Shown here piece after piece: positions 23,943 to 35,467 of a stretch of 64,000 nucleotides of DNA (position 1 is its first letter; every line of letters starts with the position of its first letter). Origin of the DNA: Capillidium heterosporum (Eukaryota; Entomophthoromycota; Entomophthoromycetes; Entomophthorales; Capillidiaceae). The stretch spans positions 868,001-932,000 of the forward strand of contig WBMQ01000005.1 of the NCBI GenBank assembly GCA_016630905.1, in the 5' to 3' direction. The notes under the pieces are model-generated. The model ran no database searches. It saw only the letters and a program-made list of their open reading frames with translations, and was not told the DNA's origin. Made by a program: the position numbers and the translations under genes.

Positions 23943-26900
23943 TTAGAAGAAAGAAAAATTGAGCTATACTAAATTGATTGCTTGCTATAAATAAACCGTC
24001 ATAAACCTGGTTTGGTTTATTCCAAAGGGCATGATGGATGATGCAATTTTTAATTTTAACCTAAACTACCAGCTATCTATTTCCAACCCAAATTAAATTC
24101 AAGGCAAAAAATGGAGTGGGGATCAAAGCTACTAGGAACGCTAGCTTTAGCGAATGAAATGCCAATAAGCTTGCCCCTACCCAAAGCCAATAAGTGCTAA
24201 ATTCAATAGCTAATCTCCGATCTAGTGAAGCTGTCAAAATATACTTGTGAATAAAGGCTTAGATTTGAAACCTAGTGGTTGGGGGACTCGCCTGTGATCT
24301 CAGGTGGCTAGACTCCATATCGATTTAATTTGAAATTGGACGTAGTAGTTATTGGTGTTGCAGCTGGAGGAAACAGGTTCATTAAAAATAGCTTGTTAAT
24401 TGCCGCAGAGCAAGAAATAGTAAGTGTATAGGAACTCATACTAAAACCATGTAGGGGATACTTTATGAATGTTCTAAGAAGCTCAAGATAAGGAATCCTA
24501 CAAGGTATTCTTTAGAGGTTTGACATAAGTTGTGGCCATTACTAGCAAAAAGTTCTAGATTTACAATCGTAAACCTATTTCTAAGCTCGTCCTAGAACGA
24601 AGTGTCAAGTTGGTATCGTTTAAACTTCTACGCTACATGTACCAAAAAAATTTCTATATTTGCTGGATTTGCTTCTGTAAATGGTAAAGGGCACTTTATA
24701 CACTACTATAAATACCTCTGCAAATGTACAATGGTCCTAGTCACATTGAGCCATCTGAAACATGGATGGTTATAAATAGGTGAAGGTAGGCATACGACCT
24801 AGTCATTCTAAGAATAGGGCGACTGAGGTTTAAATCCGATAGGTAATACGGAAAATCCAACAGACATGACCTGCCACCTGTAGTACTACCATCCTTTTCT
24901 GGGCATCCGCTGTAGCTTGGTAAAGGAATTGCTAATTTGGATGTACGAAAACCTGTTTCGACTATAGCTAGAACTTGAATCCACGCATGAATAGGGAGAA
25001 ATAAATAGATCCGACCTCTTTATTGCCCTGGGAACCGGCAGGATGGTAGAGCTTTCTCATAGTTCCGCATTACTTTGCGGTACTTTGACATTTTCGCCTA
25101 TATAGAATGCACTACATTTCACATATTAGTCTTAGTATGCTTTCAAATTGGATTTTGTAGCTACCGATTTTACGGTTAAGATTATAGTAATGAAAGGATG
25201 GATATAAAAACGATATAAGTGCATTGTGATGTATACTATTGACAAATATTAATCCGTGGGATTCAGCTTAAACTATTACCTGTTATTGACACTTTTAGTA
25301 AAGAAGGAATTAAGCAAAGACTATGACAGGCTTCAAGCTTATCTTGTGTACATTTTTTGTTGGTTTCCACCCTCCAGTACCAAAATAGTCTCAACAAACT
25401 TTATTTACTGCTTTCCAGCAAATCGAAGCAAAAGTGAGTATTCTTGCAAAAGCAGATGGTAAATTGATGCCAACTTTATAAAGTAATTGTTTCCATAAAT
25501 ATGCTTGCGCATTTTTTAGACCATTCTATGGTATTTTATAAAAAGCTATTGGTATATAATATAAGAAATTCGATTTATTCATTAAAATATTGGAAATACT
25601 CAATAATTTCACAGAAATTAAAAATAACCAAGTAGCTATAGTCAACAATCCTTTATGTATGAGCATTGAAGAAAGAGCGTGGGTAAATTATAGATTGATT
25701 GATGGTTCCACATGTATAGGCTATCAACCCTACTTAAATAAAGTACAAATCTATAAATAAAAAACTATAGGACAATCCTACAGTAGCTCATACTTTATTT
25801 GTTATTATTTAATCTATCTAACAAAGTAAATCACCTTAATGTCAGTCCTTTTAACAGTATCAAAAAGTATATTACAAGTATCTTAGGTTTATTTCATACT
25901 TCTAATGTCTCATAATAGGTCGTACTAATATAGTATAATATTGTAAATATTCTATTTGACTTTATAAGATAACAGTAGCCAACTCTATTTACCTTTGTCA
26001 AAGTCAACAAAGTATAAACCCAACTCAAATAAATGCGTTTTATTTAATAGTATAATTAATCATTGTACAAATTGCTACCTCATGATGTATTTTATAATTG
26101 CATGCAAAGTTTTTACCTTTCTTTACTAGGGAATGCAGCTTGCTTTTCATAAGAACTCATTCTTCAACCATCAACGATGCTTACCACATTAATCCTTATT
26201 TATACTTATAATTTCTCTTGGCTATATTGAAAAAATATATAGATTCAAGCCAAAGAGGTGATATTGGCTAATGTGATATTAATTTAACTTTACAATATAA
26301 TATAGGCATATATTTGCTATAACTTTAGGCGTAATTTTATATTCTAATGTTATTTATGGATAGTACACGTTATTTTAGAGATTTTTATGTAATGTTACTA
26401 TTATATATATATTTATCGTTTCTATTTGACTATAGGCAGTTACTTTACGTCCAAAAAGCTAAAACAAATTGTAAGTTACTAAGTTTGAAATATAGTTTGT
26501 AGTTCATACAAATGTTGTATAAGTAATCATATATAAAATTTGCACATACTTATCAACTAATTTCGAACTTAATAAATACACAGCTAATGAATCAATGTAA
26601 ATATATATTTAAAAGCTATTGCTGAGATATAGAAGCTTTAGCTTTATCAGGTTGATTTATTAATAGCGTTTCTACCAATCAAACTGCTATATATGATACT
26701 ACTAATGGATAAATATAGTATTTATCACATATGTGTATATTCAATTTTATTCTATTAAACCTTTCAAGCCCAGCTCTTTATCTATCTAGCTTTATATACT
26801 ACTATTCTGTTCAACCTGCTAAAGTTCTGCGGAACTATAAAATTTTTGATTATTGCATTTCAATCATTATGATTGGATTAAGCCATAAGCTCGAATAAGC

Positions 26901-26970
26901 CTAAAGAGGCAATGCATTTGAACGAAATAGCTAATTCTTTCTCGCACCAGTCGATAGATATATTGCTTAG
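23943..26970. other. gene-empty AT-rich region upstream of RAT1
   Basis: About 3 kb without a supported coding exon. It holds a tRNA-Asp-like remnant (listed separately). Small frames such as 25256-25462 have no recognisable content. Confidence 0.45.
24268..24325 (+). other. possible tRNA-Asp-derived remnant
   Basis: The segment TAGTGGTTgggggACTCGCCTGT resembles the D arm to anticodon arm of eukaryotic tRNA-Asp (TAGTGGTTAGAATACTCGCCTGTC). It is followed by a CGCCTG..CAGGTG stem. The acceptor stem and B box are not convincing. It could be a dead tRNA or the head of a degraded SINE, or chance. Confidence 0.3.
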
Positions 26971-29900
26971 ATGGGAGTACCTTCATTATTTAGATGGTTA
27001 AGTCAACGTTACAAGAAGCTGGTATCCAACGTAGTTGAAGAGTTTCCAGTTGAAGTCGATGGAACTGAGATACCTATTGACTATACCAAGCCTAACCCAA
27101 ATGGATTTGAGATAGACAATTTGTACTTGGATATGAACGGCATTATTCACCCGTGTTGCCACCCAGAAGACAAACCAGCTCCAGAGACCGAAGAGGAAAT
27201 GATGGTCGATATTTTCGCTTACATAGACCGTATAATGAATATGATTCGACCTCGTAAACTGTTGTACATGGCAATCGGTATTTTTAGCATAATATAGTCT
27301 TAACTCTTACTCTTTGTTTTTAAATAGATGGTGTAGCACCTAGAGCCAAAATGAATCAGCAGCGTTCCAGACGCTTTAGAGCTGGTCAAGAAGCCCGTTC
27401 CAAGGCCCAGGCTGCTCAGGATGAAGATAAAGCACACTTCGACACTAACTGTATTACACCTGGTAAGTTTTTTTACCGAGTTACTCTTCAATCCAAACTT
27501 TGAAAAGTTTTATTTGAACTGCATTTCGCTGCATATTTTTTAAACATTGCTTTTTTTCAAGGTACCCCATTTATGGACAACTTAGCAACTTGTCTAAAGT
27601 ATTTTATTGCTGAACGCTTAAATAGCCATCCAGCTTGGAAGAATGTAAAATTATTATTATATTATCTGATTTTGATGAATTGTTCTAAATGTGTGTAGAT
27701 TAATGTGCTTCTATCCGATGCCAGTGTACCAGGAGAAGGTGAACATAAAATTATGGATTTCATCCGTAGGAACCGAAGCATGCCTGGGTACGATGCCAAC
27801 ACTCAACACATCATATATGGTTTGGTAATTGATTGTTATTTCACTATTTCCTAACCATTGCCAGGATGCTGATCTTATTATGCTTTCATTAGCAACCCAC
27901 GAACCCTACTTTAAAGTTCTTCGTGAGGATGTCAGTAAAAAGCCGCAAAAATGTCCCAAATGCTTTGTTCCCGGTCACAATCAACAGAACTGCCCACGTA
28001 AGATTTGCTTTAGCCTATTTAGTTAACAAATATTAGAAATTACCGGGCAGCCAATTCCCAAGAAATCCAAAAGTGAGATTCAGTCGAGCCTCAAGCCGTT
28101 CATATTTTTGAATGTGGATATATTGAGAGAATATCTGGCGGTCGAGCTTAAGGTACCTCAACTTTCATTCAACTACGATTTTGAGAATGCAATCGACGAC
28201 TGGGTGTTCCTCATCTTTTTTGTTGGAAATGATTTCTTACCCCATCTTCCGTCCTTGGATATTCATGAGGGGGCTATTATCAAGCTAATTAGCATGTGGA
28301 AGCGAACTCTCAACGACATGGGTGGCTTCATCACTTCCAATGGCGAGGTCAACTTAACTCGAGCTCAGTTCATCCTGACGCAACTAGGTGAGATGGAGGA
28401 TGGCATCTTCCAGAGTCGTAGGAGTAGGGAACGAAATAGAGCCAATAATGGACGTCTCAATGCCTCGAATAATATCATGACTTTAAATGCTGAAAAGACG
28501 CTTCTCCAACGAGGTAATGTGCCATTTATATTACTTTGTCTAATTTTCTACAGCTTCCAGAGGTAAAGAAGAAGGATACCGCTAAGCGTCCTATTGAAGA
28601 AGTTGAGAATGATTCCAAAGTCCAGACAGAGGCTGATGAGGCAACAGAGGTCGCTGAAGGTACGAAGAGTGTGACGAAAGACGATGCTAAGCCAACTGAA
28701 ACTCCAGCTACTGCAACGGATAACACGTTCGAGACCGAGACGGTTGTCTTTGGTGAGAGGGGTTACAAGGAGCACTACTACCGCGCCAAATTTAGGCAGT
28801 GATGATGACGAGTTTCGTCGACAGGTGGCAACTAGCTACATAGAAGGTCTATGTTGGGTCCTCAAGTACTACTACCAGGGATGCTGTTCTTGGTCCTGGT
28901 TCTACCCGTACCACTATCCACCCTTTGCCTCTGACTTTATCGACGTAGCTTCCATGGATATCAGCTTCAACTTGGGTTCCCCACTGAAACCTTATGAACA
29001 GTTGATGGGTGTCCTACCCTCTGATTCGAAGCAACATCTGCCTAAACCATTCCATAATCTTATGGAGAGTGAAGATTCGCCTATTATCGACTTTTACCCT
29101 TTAGATTTCAAAATCGATCTTAATGGAAAGAAACATGCCTGGCAAGGTAAGCCACAAATCTAATTTATCCTGGAAATTAATTTATTTCATTTCGTAGGGG
29201 TTGTCATCCTGCCTTTTATCGAGGAACAGCGCCTTTTGGATACCATTGCTCAGGTCTATCCTATGCTTACTGAAGAGGAGCATCGTCGTAACAGCCGAGG
29301 AACTGAGCTTATCTACGCCGGCCATTTCAACAGGCTTTACCATAAGGCACTTGAGCTGTACCAGAACTCTGAGGAGCCCAATTTAAAGTTGGTTATCGAC
29401 AAGGATTGCAGTAACAACATATTTGGTACCGTTACCAAGGATCCCACCTGTCAGCCTGGTAAAACCTTTAAATCGCCTCTGATTGAGTTTGGCCAACCAG
29501 ATATTCCTAGTAACGCTTCTGTCAGGTAAAGATACATTAAATTGCACATTACTAAACTGATATAGTGCCCGTTACGCTCTGCCGTACTTTGCAAAAGGCC
29601 ACGTCTTCAAGTGTAAGCTGCTACCTGGAATTAAGATGCCTAAACGTCAGCTGACCGCCCATGATTGTGATTCCTTAAAACACGGTGGGGGCGGCAACTT
29701 TGGAAAGCATGACTACCAGCGTCACGAATACTACAAGGGCCGGTAAGAGACTATTGGATTTCTATTTGCTAAGCTTTATTAGTGAAACCTACGAGAAGAA
29801 GACCTACCAGGAGCTGGTTCAAGGGAACTACATCGACCAGAACATGGCACCGACCGCCCACAGCGCCTACCAGGGAATGCCATCTTTAAACGACAATGGA

Positions 29901-30413
29901 CCGCACAACCACAGCTACAGGCCCCGATCCGACTACGGCCAGACCTACAAGACTCACAGCTACGGTCAACAGTCCAATCGACCCTATGCTCCAAGGGGTC
30001 GCCAGTACGGCCAGCAATCTAATTACGGCCACCAACAACACAGCCAAGGGTATGGTCATGGTCAAAACCAAGGTTACGGGCGTCCAGCTCAAAGCTATGG
30101 GAACCAGGGCTACAACAATTACAACCAAGGTTATGGGAACCAAAACCAAAACTATAGGTGGTAACTCCAACTACCGAAATTCGAACCAAGGCTACGGTCA
30201 GCACCAAGCGAACTCCAACTATGGTGGTTTGAACCAAGGTTATGGCGGACAGACCCACGGCTACAACCAACACCAAAACCCAAGGTACAACAGCCGCCCC
30301 CCGTTCCAACCTCCGGTTCAGCACCCTCAATCCACACCCTTCAGCTTCAGTCACCCTACCACCCAAGATCGATCCAAGAAGCCCAAAAGGGATAACGAGC
30401 ACACAGGTTTCTG
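26971..30413 (+). CDS. RAT1: 5'-3' exoribonuclease RAT1/XRN2 (nuclear)
   Basis: Nuclear 5'-3' exonuclease that degrades and trims RNA and helps terminate Pol II. About ten exons with 40-90 nt introns encode roughly 1,000 residues. The start [14 protein letters not shown] is the invariant XRN N-terminus. It is followed by [30 protein letters not shown], the metal-binding block [27 protein letters not shown] and [15 protein letters not shown] zinc knuckle [14 protein letters not shown], present in Rat1/Xrn2 but not Xrn1, identifies the nuclear enzyme. Later blocks are [27 protein letters not shown] and [11 protein letters not shown]. The C-terminus is a long Gly/Tyr/Asn/Gln-rich tail. Two one-base frame changes (near 28795, AAATTTAGGC; near 30157, TATAGGT) interrupt a protein that otherwise continues. 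RAT1 is essential in yeast, which makes real loss unlikely. Confidence 0.94.
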
Positions 30414-31078
30414 AGTTCGAGATATTCGGCATTTATTTGTGACGCCAGGTAGAAAGCTGTATTTAACTTTGATCCTACTTTAAATCGATTTTATCTTAGT
30501 TCATCTACCAGATTTTATATATGAGTATATGCATATCACGACCACGTCACTACCTTTCCTTTTTTCCTTTTCAAACACCAAAGTTTGAACGTCTATTTTT
30601 ATTCTCATCTTATCCTGGTGTACCTTTATCGATATTTTGAAGTATTTTGTTTTGATTGATCTCGGTTAGAACTACATTATTATTTTACTATTGTATTGTA
30701 TAGATCTCTTCTTTATTGTCCCACAGTTGAGTTACTCTAACTTCACTCTCCTTCTCTATAGAATAAATGTACCTTATACCTCTCCTTACTGAATATATAT
30801 TAATGCTGGGGTTTGTTTATTTAGAGGTTGGTAAATATTTAATTTTTAAAGGTAGAGTACACTGCAGCTATTGCAGTGTTTAAATAGTGTATTTAGAAAA
30901 AGAGAATTATAAGCTTTGCTGGCAATAGGCATACCTTTATTATACTTTAAAATTGATCATGAGTAGTATTGCTATCATGGTCCTTATAATAGACTATTTT
31001 GAAACAAAAAAGAAAATTTTTGAATTTTGAAAAGAACATCCAGCATCTACATGCAAATCAGATCAAACGTACAAATGC
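30414..31078. other. convergent intergenic region, nothing recognised
   Basis: 3' regions of RAT1 (+) and the EBP gene (-). AT-rich, no supported feature. Confidence 0.5.
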
Positions 31079-31741
31079 CTACGGTTTTCCAACCTTACCT
31101 GAGCTAACATCAACACTAAGATACCCCCATAGCACACAGCCTGACTTGTAAATATTGAAGGCAGGGATAATTATCCAAAAGGCATTCATACCGATGAAAT
31201 AGAAGTAGAGGTAAAAAGGTTCAGGCCTACAGTGCAAAGCTCCTTCGTACAAAGTCGTCAAGTAGTAGAGGATATCGCTGTAAAAATGCCCAACTGAAAC
31301 CAAAATGATGAAGAAGTGCTGCATCAAGCTATCTTTAAATATAATGTAAGTAGTAAGTAAAGAGAAAGGGCCTAAATAGAAGACAGAAACGTATTCAGCA
31401 GCAAGTACAAATGAGTCGGAAGTTAAGTAACGAGAGTCCGACTTGGCATACTCCTTCCAAAGTTCAGCAAACAAAGTGGTATGCGAGGTCAATGAAGTGA
31501 AATAAAGTATAAAGTAGCCCTCGAAAGATAGGTGGATACATGCACAGAGTAGAAACCAAAGGTAGTTAAATTTAGAACCGAACTTTAAAGTTTTGTTAGT
31601 GATAAGGAGGAGGGCTGGGAGTAGAACTGTGGTTAGGAGTAAAGAGAATAGCAATAGTAGTTGATTTGCATCTCTTTTATTTGATAAGTAGTTGTCAAAT
31701 TGGATTGTAGTTGGGTAGTAAGGATGGTTTTCAAAACTCAT
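31079..31741 (-). CDS. Emopamil-binding protein (EBP), sterol delta8-delta7 isomerase
   Basis: Single-exon 220-residue endoplasmic reticulum membrane protein of the EXPERA/EBP family, which moves the sterol double bond from C8 to C7. Diagnostic residues are present: HLSFEGYFILYF (conserved His and Glu), LWKEYAKSDSRYLTSDSFV (almost identical to human LWKEYAKGDSRYILGDNF), E after LAA, GPFSLLTTY, SVGHFYSDILYYLT and FIGMNAFWIIIPA. Hydrophobic segments fit four to five membrane helices. Human EBP is 230 residues. Most fungi use the unrelated Erg2/sigma-1-type isomerase for this step, so an EBP here is unusual and may replace or accompany Erg2. The gene is divergent from the flavodoxin-fold gene. 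Confidence 0.92.
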   Translation of the reverse strand: MSFENHPYYPTTIQFDNYLSNKRDANQLLLLFSLLLTTVLLPALLLITNKTLKFGSKFNYLWFLLCACIHLSFEGYFILYFTSLTSHTTLFAELWKEYAKSDSRYLTSDSFVLAAEYVSVFYLGPFSLLTTYIIFKDSLMQHFFIILVSVGHFYSDILYYLTTLYEGALHCRPEPFYLYFYFIGMNAFWIIIPAFNIYKSGCVLWGYLSVDVSSGKVGKP

Positions 31742-32517
31742 GTTGGAACTGAATTTTGAGATGAATTGAGGTATGTACGCTATTCCGAACTTTGGAGTCT
31801 TAAAAGTGAAGTCGGATCTAGTTTAAAAAATACTAATATTAAGTGATAAGTTAAATTTTATAAGTTTATATATAGAAGTATGTATAGGTTTAAAAGCTAT
31901 ATAAAAATTGTCAAAATTGCTTATCAACCAAGCTCAAGGAAGAATTGCTTTTCGAATGTTCGGTTGTTGGGTGTAAAGCAAGCTATTAAATGATGTCATT
32001 TTCTGACTTTCCAAAGTTGAGATTTAGTACTGATGGCAAGTGGCTTGGAAAATAGGACTTTGGCTTTCTATCAGACCTATCCACCAACTTTATTAGCACT
32101 GGCGGAGAACATTCAAATCGCTCTTTCTTTGTAGATAGAGCGCGATGTATAGACAACAAGTTTATATATTGGGTATGTTCCGCCCTCCAGCTAAAGTTTA
32201 GATTGTACAAATATATTTGATGTGGAGAACCTAGTTTGGAATAGCAAAGCAAATAAATGCGACGTCATCATTCTATACAAACAAGATCCAAGCAAACTCC
32301 TACACCCTTATTTCAAAAAGGATTCAACGTCTCATTTTTAGTTGAAAAGCCCACAAAGTAAAACTAAACCTCTCTATTTTATTTCACTATACAATCAAAA
32401 CATCAACTAAATTTGACTAAACGCGTTCTTTACATACGCTAAAACCAACCTACCTTAAACTTTGAGTATAAACGGATATAGTACAGCCGAACTACTGAAT
32501 CAAGAGAAATAGGAAAG
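31742..32517. promoter_or_regulatory. divergent promoter region, EBP / Pst2-like gene
   Basis: 776 nt between two divergent starts. It contains GACGTCA (32261-32267), similar to a CRE/ATF site. An 88-codon minus frame at 31986-32252 overlaps it and is not supported. Confidence 0.4.
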
Positions 32518-33882
32518 ATGAGTCACCGACCTAAACTCTACATAGTCATCTACTCTACTTTCCTCCACGTCTACAAGCTGGCCAAGTCCATTGAAGAGGG
32601 AGCCAACCAATCCAACTTATGTGACGTCAAGCTGTTCCAGGTCAAGGAAACTTTGAGCGATGAAATTTTGGAAAAGATGCGGGCCCCACCCAAGCCCAAC
32701 TTGCCTGTTATTACCCCCGATATTTTGAAGGAGGCCGACGGTATACTGTTTGGATACCCGTAAGTAACAATTTCTTTTTTAATCTATCGTTTTGCTTTAG
32801 GTGTTTATTTATGCGATGGGTACTAACTCGCCAATTTTTTGTGTTTAGGACTAGGTATGGTACTGTACCCGCTCAACTGAAGGAATTTATCGACAGCTGT
32901 GGTCAACTTTGGGCTACGTAAGATTCTTTGCTTGTAAGGTTCGTTTATTCATTCTAGATTTGATGTAGTGGTGCCTTGGCTAGTAAGATGTGCGGTGCTT
33001 TCTGCTCGACCGCCACTCAGCACGGTGGTCAGGAAACTTCTATATTCACATTGCTGACCACCTTGGCTCACTTTGGCATGCTGTTCGTACCATTAGGTAA
33101 GATATACTAGTGTATAATTGAGCATATATTTAGCCTGTTTCTAAAGGGTACGCATCGCCCCATCTAAATGAAAGTGTGGAGATGATTGGAGGGAGTCCTT
33201 GGGGTGCTTCCGTCATCGCTGGTAAGGATGGTACCCGCCAACCTTCCGAGATGGAATTGGAAATCGGAAGAGTCCAGGTAACCTTGAGAATTTATACCAA
33301 ATCTAGCTTGCGTTACTTATTTCTGGATATTTCATTAAAAATTAGGGCGACCTCTTCGCCAAGGTATTATACAAGTACCATGGAGAACCTACGGCTGCCG
33401 AGGTCACCAGCCTGGAGAAGGTCAAGGAGCCCTTGCCCACCCAACTCTCAGAGGAGGACATCCAGCAGATCAAATCCAACGAGAAGAAGGACGTCAAAGG
33501 TGAAGCTACCGACGAAAATGCCAATGTAGTAACCGACGTCGTATCGGCCGACCACCCAGCCAAGGAAGCTCCCGATGTAACGCACGTTGAAGTACCTAGT
33601 ACCAGTTTGGATCAACCTACCGATCACCATGTACCTGACGTGGACCCTTCCCGTAAAGTTGATCCGGCTGATCTTGTTAACCGAGAGGAGGTCAACAAGG
33701 AGGCTAGTAAGGAAGTCATCACTGAGAACGGCAACACTGATGTCCACGAAGCTGCCCAGGACAAGGTCAACAACGGTCACACATTGGATTCGGTCACTTC
33801 CAAGGATTCAGTCGGCAACAAGTCCACCAGGTCCATCAAGAATTTCTTCAAGCGACTATCGGTACGTAGCAATAACAAGTAG
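32518..33882 (+). CDS. Flavodoxin-like NAD(P)H:quinone oxidoreductase, Pst2/Ycp4/WrbA family
   Basis: FMN-dependent two-electron quinone reductase of the WrbA family; in yeast such proteins sit at the plasma membrane/eisosomes. Five exons join at 32759, 32919 and later GT..AG sites without a frame break. The FMN phosphate loop is at [17 protein letters not shown] (WrbA has YSMYGH), followed by [59 protein letters not shown] and [23 protein letters not shown]. These are all family hallmarks. A long hydrophilic tail of about 150 residues follows, rich in Asp, Glu, Val and Lys and probably disordered. It ends in a basic patch, [15 protein letters not shown], which could bind membrane lipids. The tail resembles the extended C-terminus of Ycp4/Pst1-type proteins; its role is inferred. 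Confidence 0.9.
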
Positions 33883-34040
33883 TTTTGAGAGCGAATATGG
33901 GTATGGAAGTAAAATAAATTTTATGTAAAGCTCTTAGTTTTAGTTGTGACATTTTATTTTTAAAATTTGCTTGCAGAGCTGAATGCTAAAATCTAATAGA
34001 TATATTTACATTGTATTGGAATCTTATAATCTACATTTTA

Positions 34041-34748
34041 TCATATGTTGAAGTTCCAAAGTTTTCGGTTGGTGTAGAATTTGGGACCGCTGTCATTAAA
34101 ATCATGTTGCTCAACAGTCGGATACCCAGGTAAATTTACCACCACCGGTTTCAGCCCCATTACCACTTTACTCTCACCTACTTTCTCACCTTCAATCTCC
34201 TTACTATCTAAATCTTTTCTCATTCCCTTTGAATTTACAATCAAAACGTCAGCACAATTACAGTAGAACTCTCGCAAACCTATACGATTGACAAAGGTCC
34301 ACAGCAACACCGCCTTGCCTTCACGAAATTTATCTGGTAACGGGATGGTAAAGGTTCGATTGCCAAATTTGAGACAGTCGTACAATTGGGTGTATAGGAC
34401 AATGAAGTTGACTTGATCATAGCTTATGGACCATTCACAGTTCCCTCCACCATGCGGTACATCGCCAATGATAATGGAATTAAAGGGTTGGCCTAATGTC
34501 AGGATCGTATTGGGAGCTTCTACCTCAAAAGATCGGCAAGGAAACGCGTAGTTTTGAATTGCAGAGTTACCTAAAGGGAAGTGGTTGGTGTAGCTATGTT
34601 GAGTATAGTTCAATGATGGGTTGTACTTGGATTTGCGGGCGTAGGGCTTACCCAGCTCCATATGACTTTGGATCAAACCTAAAAGGAGGACAAGGATTAA
34701 AGCTTTTAAAGGATAGAGGTTAGGGTTTAAGTGCATTGCTATCGACAC
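34041..34748 (-). CDS. AA11-type lytic polysaccharide monooxygenase, secreted
   Basis: Single-exon 235-residue protein. A hydrophobic signal peptide (LKALILVLLLGLIQS) is followed directly by HMELGKPYARKSKY, so cleavage would leave an N-terminal His, the first ligand of the copper histidine brace. The second brace His lies in PHGGGNCEWSISYD, which corresponds to the AA11 motif HGGGSCQxSLSYD. The third block, LLWTFVNRIGLREFYCNCADV, matches AA11 WTWFNKxGNREMYMNCA, with the axial Tyr. AA11 enzymes oxidatively cleave chitin, so this may remodel the fungal wall or act on insect or fungal chitin. The usual C-terminal X278 module is absent; after the catalytic part there is only a short acidic/basic tail. 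M1 or M5 may be the start. Confidence 0.85.
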   Translation of the reverse strand: MSIAMHLNPNLYPLKALILVLLLGLIQSHMELGKPYARKSKYNPSLNYTQHSYTNHFPLGNSAIQNYAFPCRSFEVEAPNTILTLGQPFNSIIIGDVPHGGGNCEWSISYDQVNFIVLYTQLYDCLKFGNRTFTIPLPDKFREGKAVLLWTFVNRIGLREFYCNCADVLIVNSKGMRKDLDSKEIEGEKVGESKVVMGLKPVVVNLPGYPTVEQHDFNDSGPKFYTNRKLWNFNI

Positions 34749-35283
34749 GTTAATTGAGAGATGATAAAGCTGATATGAGCTTTGAACTCGGAGACGATTT
34801 GCTCTTGGAAATTTCGATTGTATTGATAAATTTTGTGTTTAGGCTGGGTTGAAGGTTGTCGGATAATTTTAGATTTTGTTGATGGATCGACGGCAGTTTA
34901 TTTCAATTTTGAGAGTGGCAGCACAAATTCATTTTAAATATTATGATAAAAGATGCTAATAGTTCAAATAAAATTATATAGGTCTACATAACTGGGAGCC
35001 ACTTGGATAAGCCAAAAATGAGGATATCTGCCGCTAAGAATACAATAAGCTCCATCAGTTCACCTCTGCTGCAAACTTTTAGCTCAAAATATTCAAAGTG
35101 TCCAATGAACTGAAAGGAGGAAGTATATCTTGCTTACGTTTTCAAGCCATCTAATAACCAGGATAGTAAAGCAGAAAACCAATGGTTGAAAATTCATCAA
35201 TCAATAAGGTTAGAGATTTTATCAGCGTTGCATCTTATATTTTCTACTTTCAAGTATCTTTAACCCTTGTTGCTATTGTTGGA
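34749..35283. other. divergent intergenic region AA11 / small heat-shock gene
   Basis: AT-rich promoter-containing spacer with no supported gene. Confidence 0.45.
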
Positions 35284-35416
35284 AGGGGTAAGGGATAGTA
35301 ATCTCAGACAAACCTGATTCCTTATGTTCTCAACAAATAGAAAAGAAACGTCATCACAACATCTACTCTATAACTAGGGGATATGGGGAGGGGAAACGTA
35401 AGCAAAATATATAAAA
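35284..35416 (+). promoter_or_regulatory. STRE-like cluster and TATA box of the small heat-shock gene
   Basis: Three AGGGG stress-response elements (35284-35288, 35376-35380, 35389-35393) and TATATAAAA (35408-35416) lie within 185 nt upstream of the start at 35468. In yeast AGGGG is bound by Msn2/4; stress induction here is an inference. I do not see a clean GAA..TTC..GAA heat-shock element. Confidence 0.55.
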
Positions 35417-35467
35417 TACTTTGAAGGCTAAAAGCAATCTTTTTTAAACTACTTTATTGTAAACGCG

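Noticed and set aside
24790-24850. Second tRNA-like segment with a GGTTTAAATCC B-box resemblance
   Set aside because: No paired acceptor or anticodon stems could be drawn; a single B-box-like word in AT-rich DNA is expected by chance.
30125-30156. A 31-nt intron in the RAT1 tail instead of a frame break
   Set aside because: Weak donor GTTATG and no CTAAC-type branch point, unlike every other intron in the gene.
29896-30414. Long plus frame overlapping the RAT1 tail (172 codons) as a separate gene
   Set aside because: Only its 3' part, after the frame change, has the GYNQ composition of the tail; the 5' part is an out-of-frame shadow.
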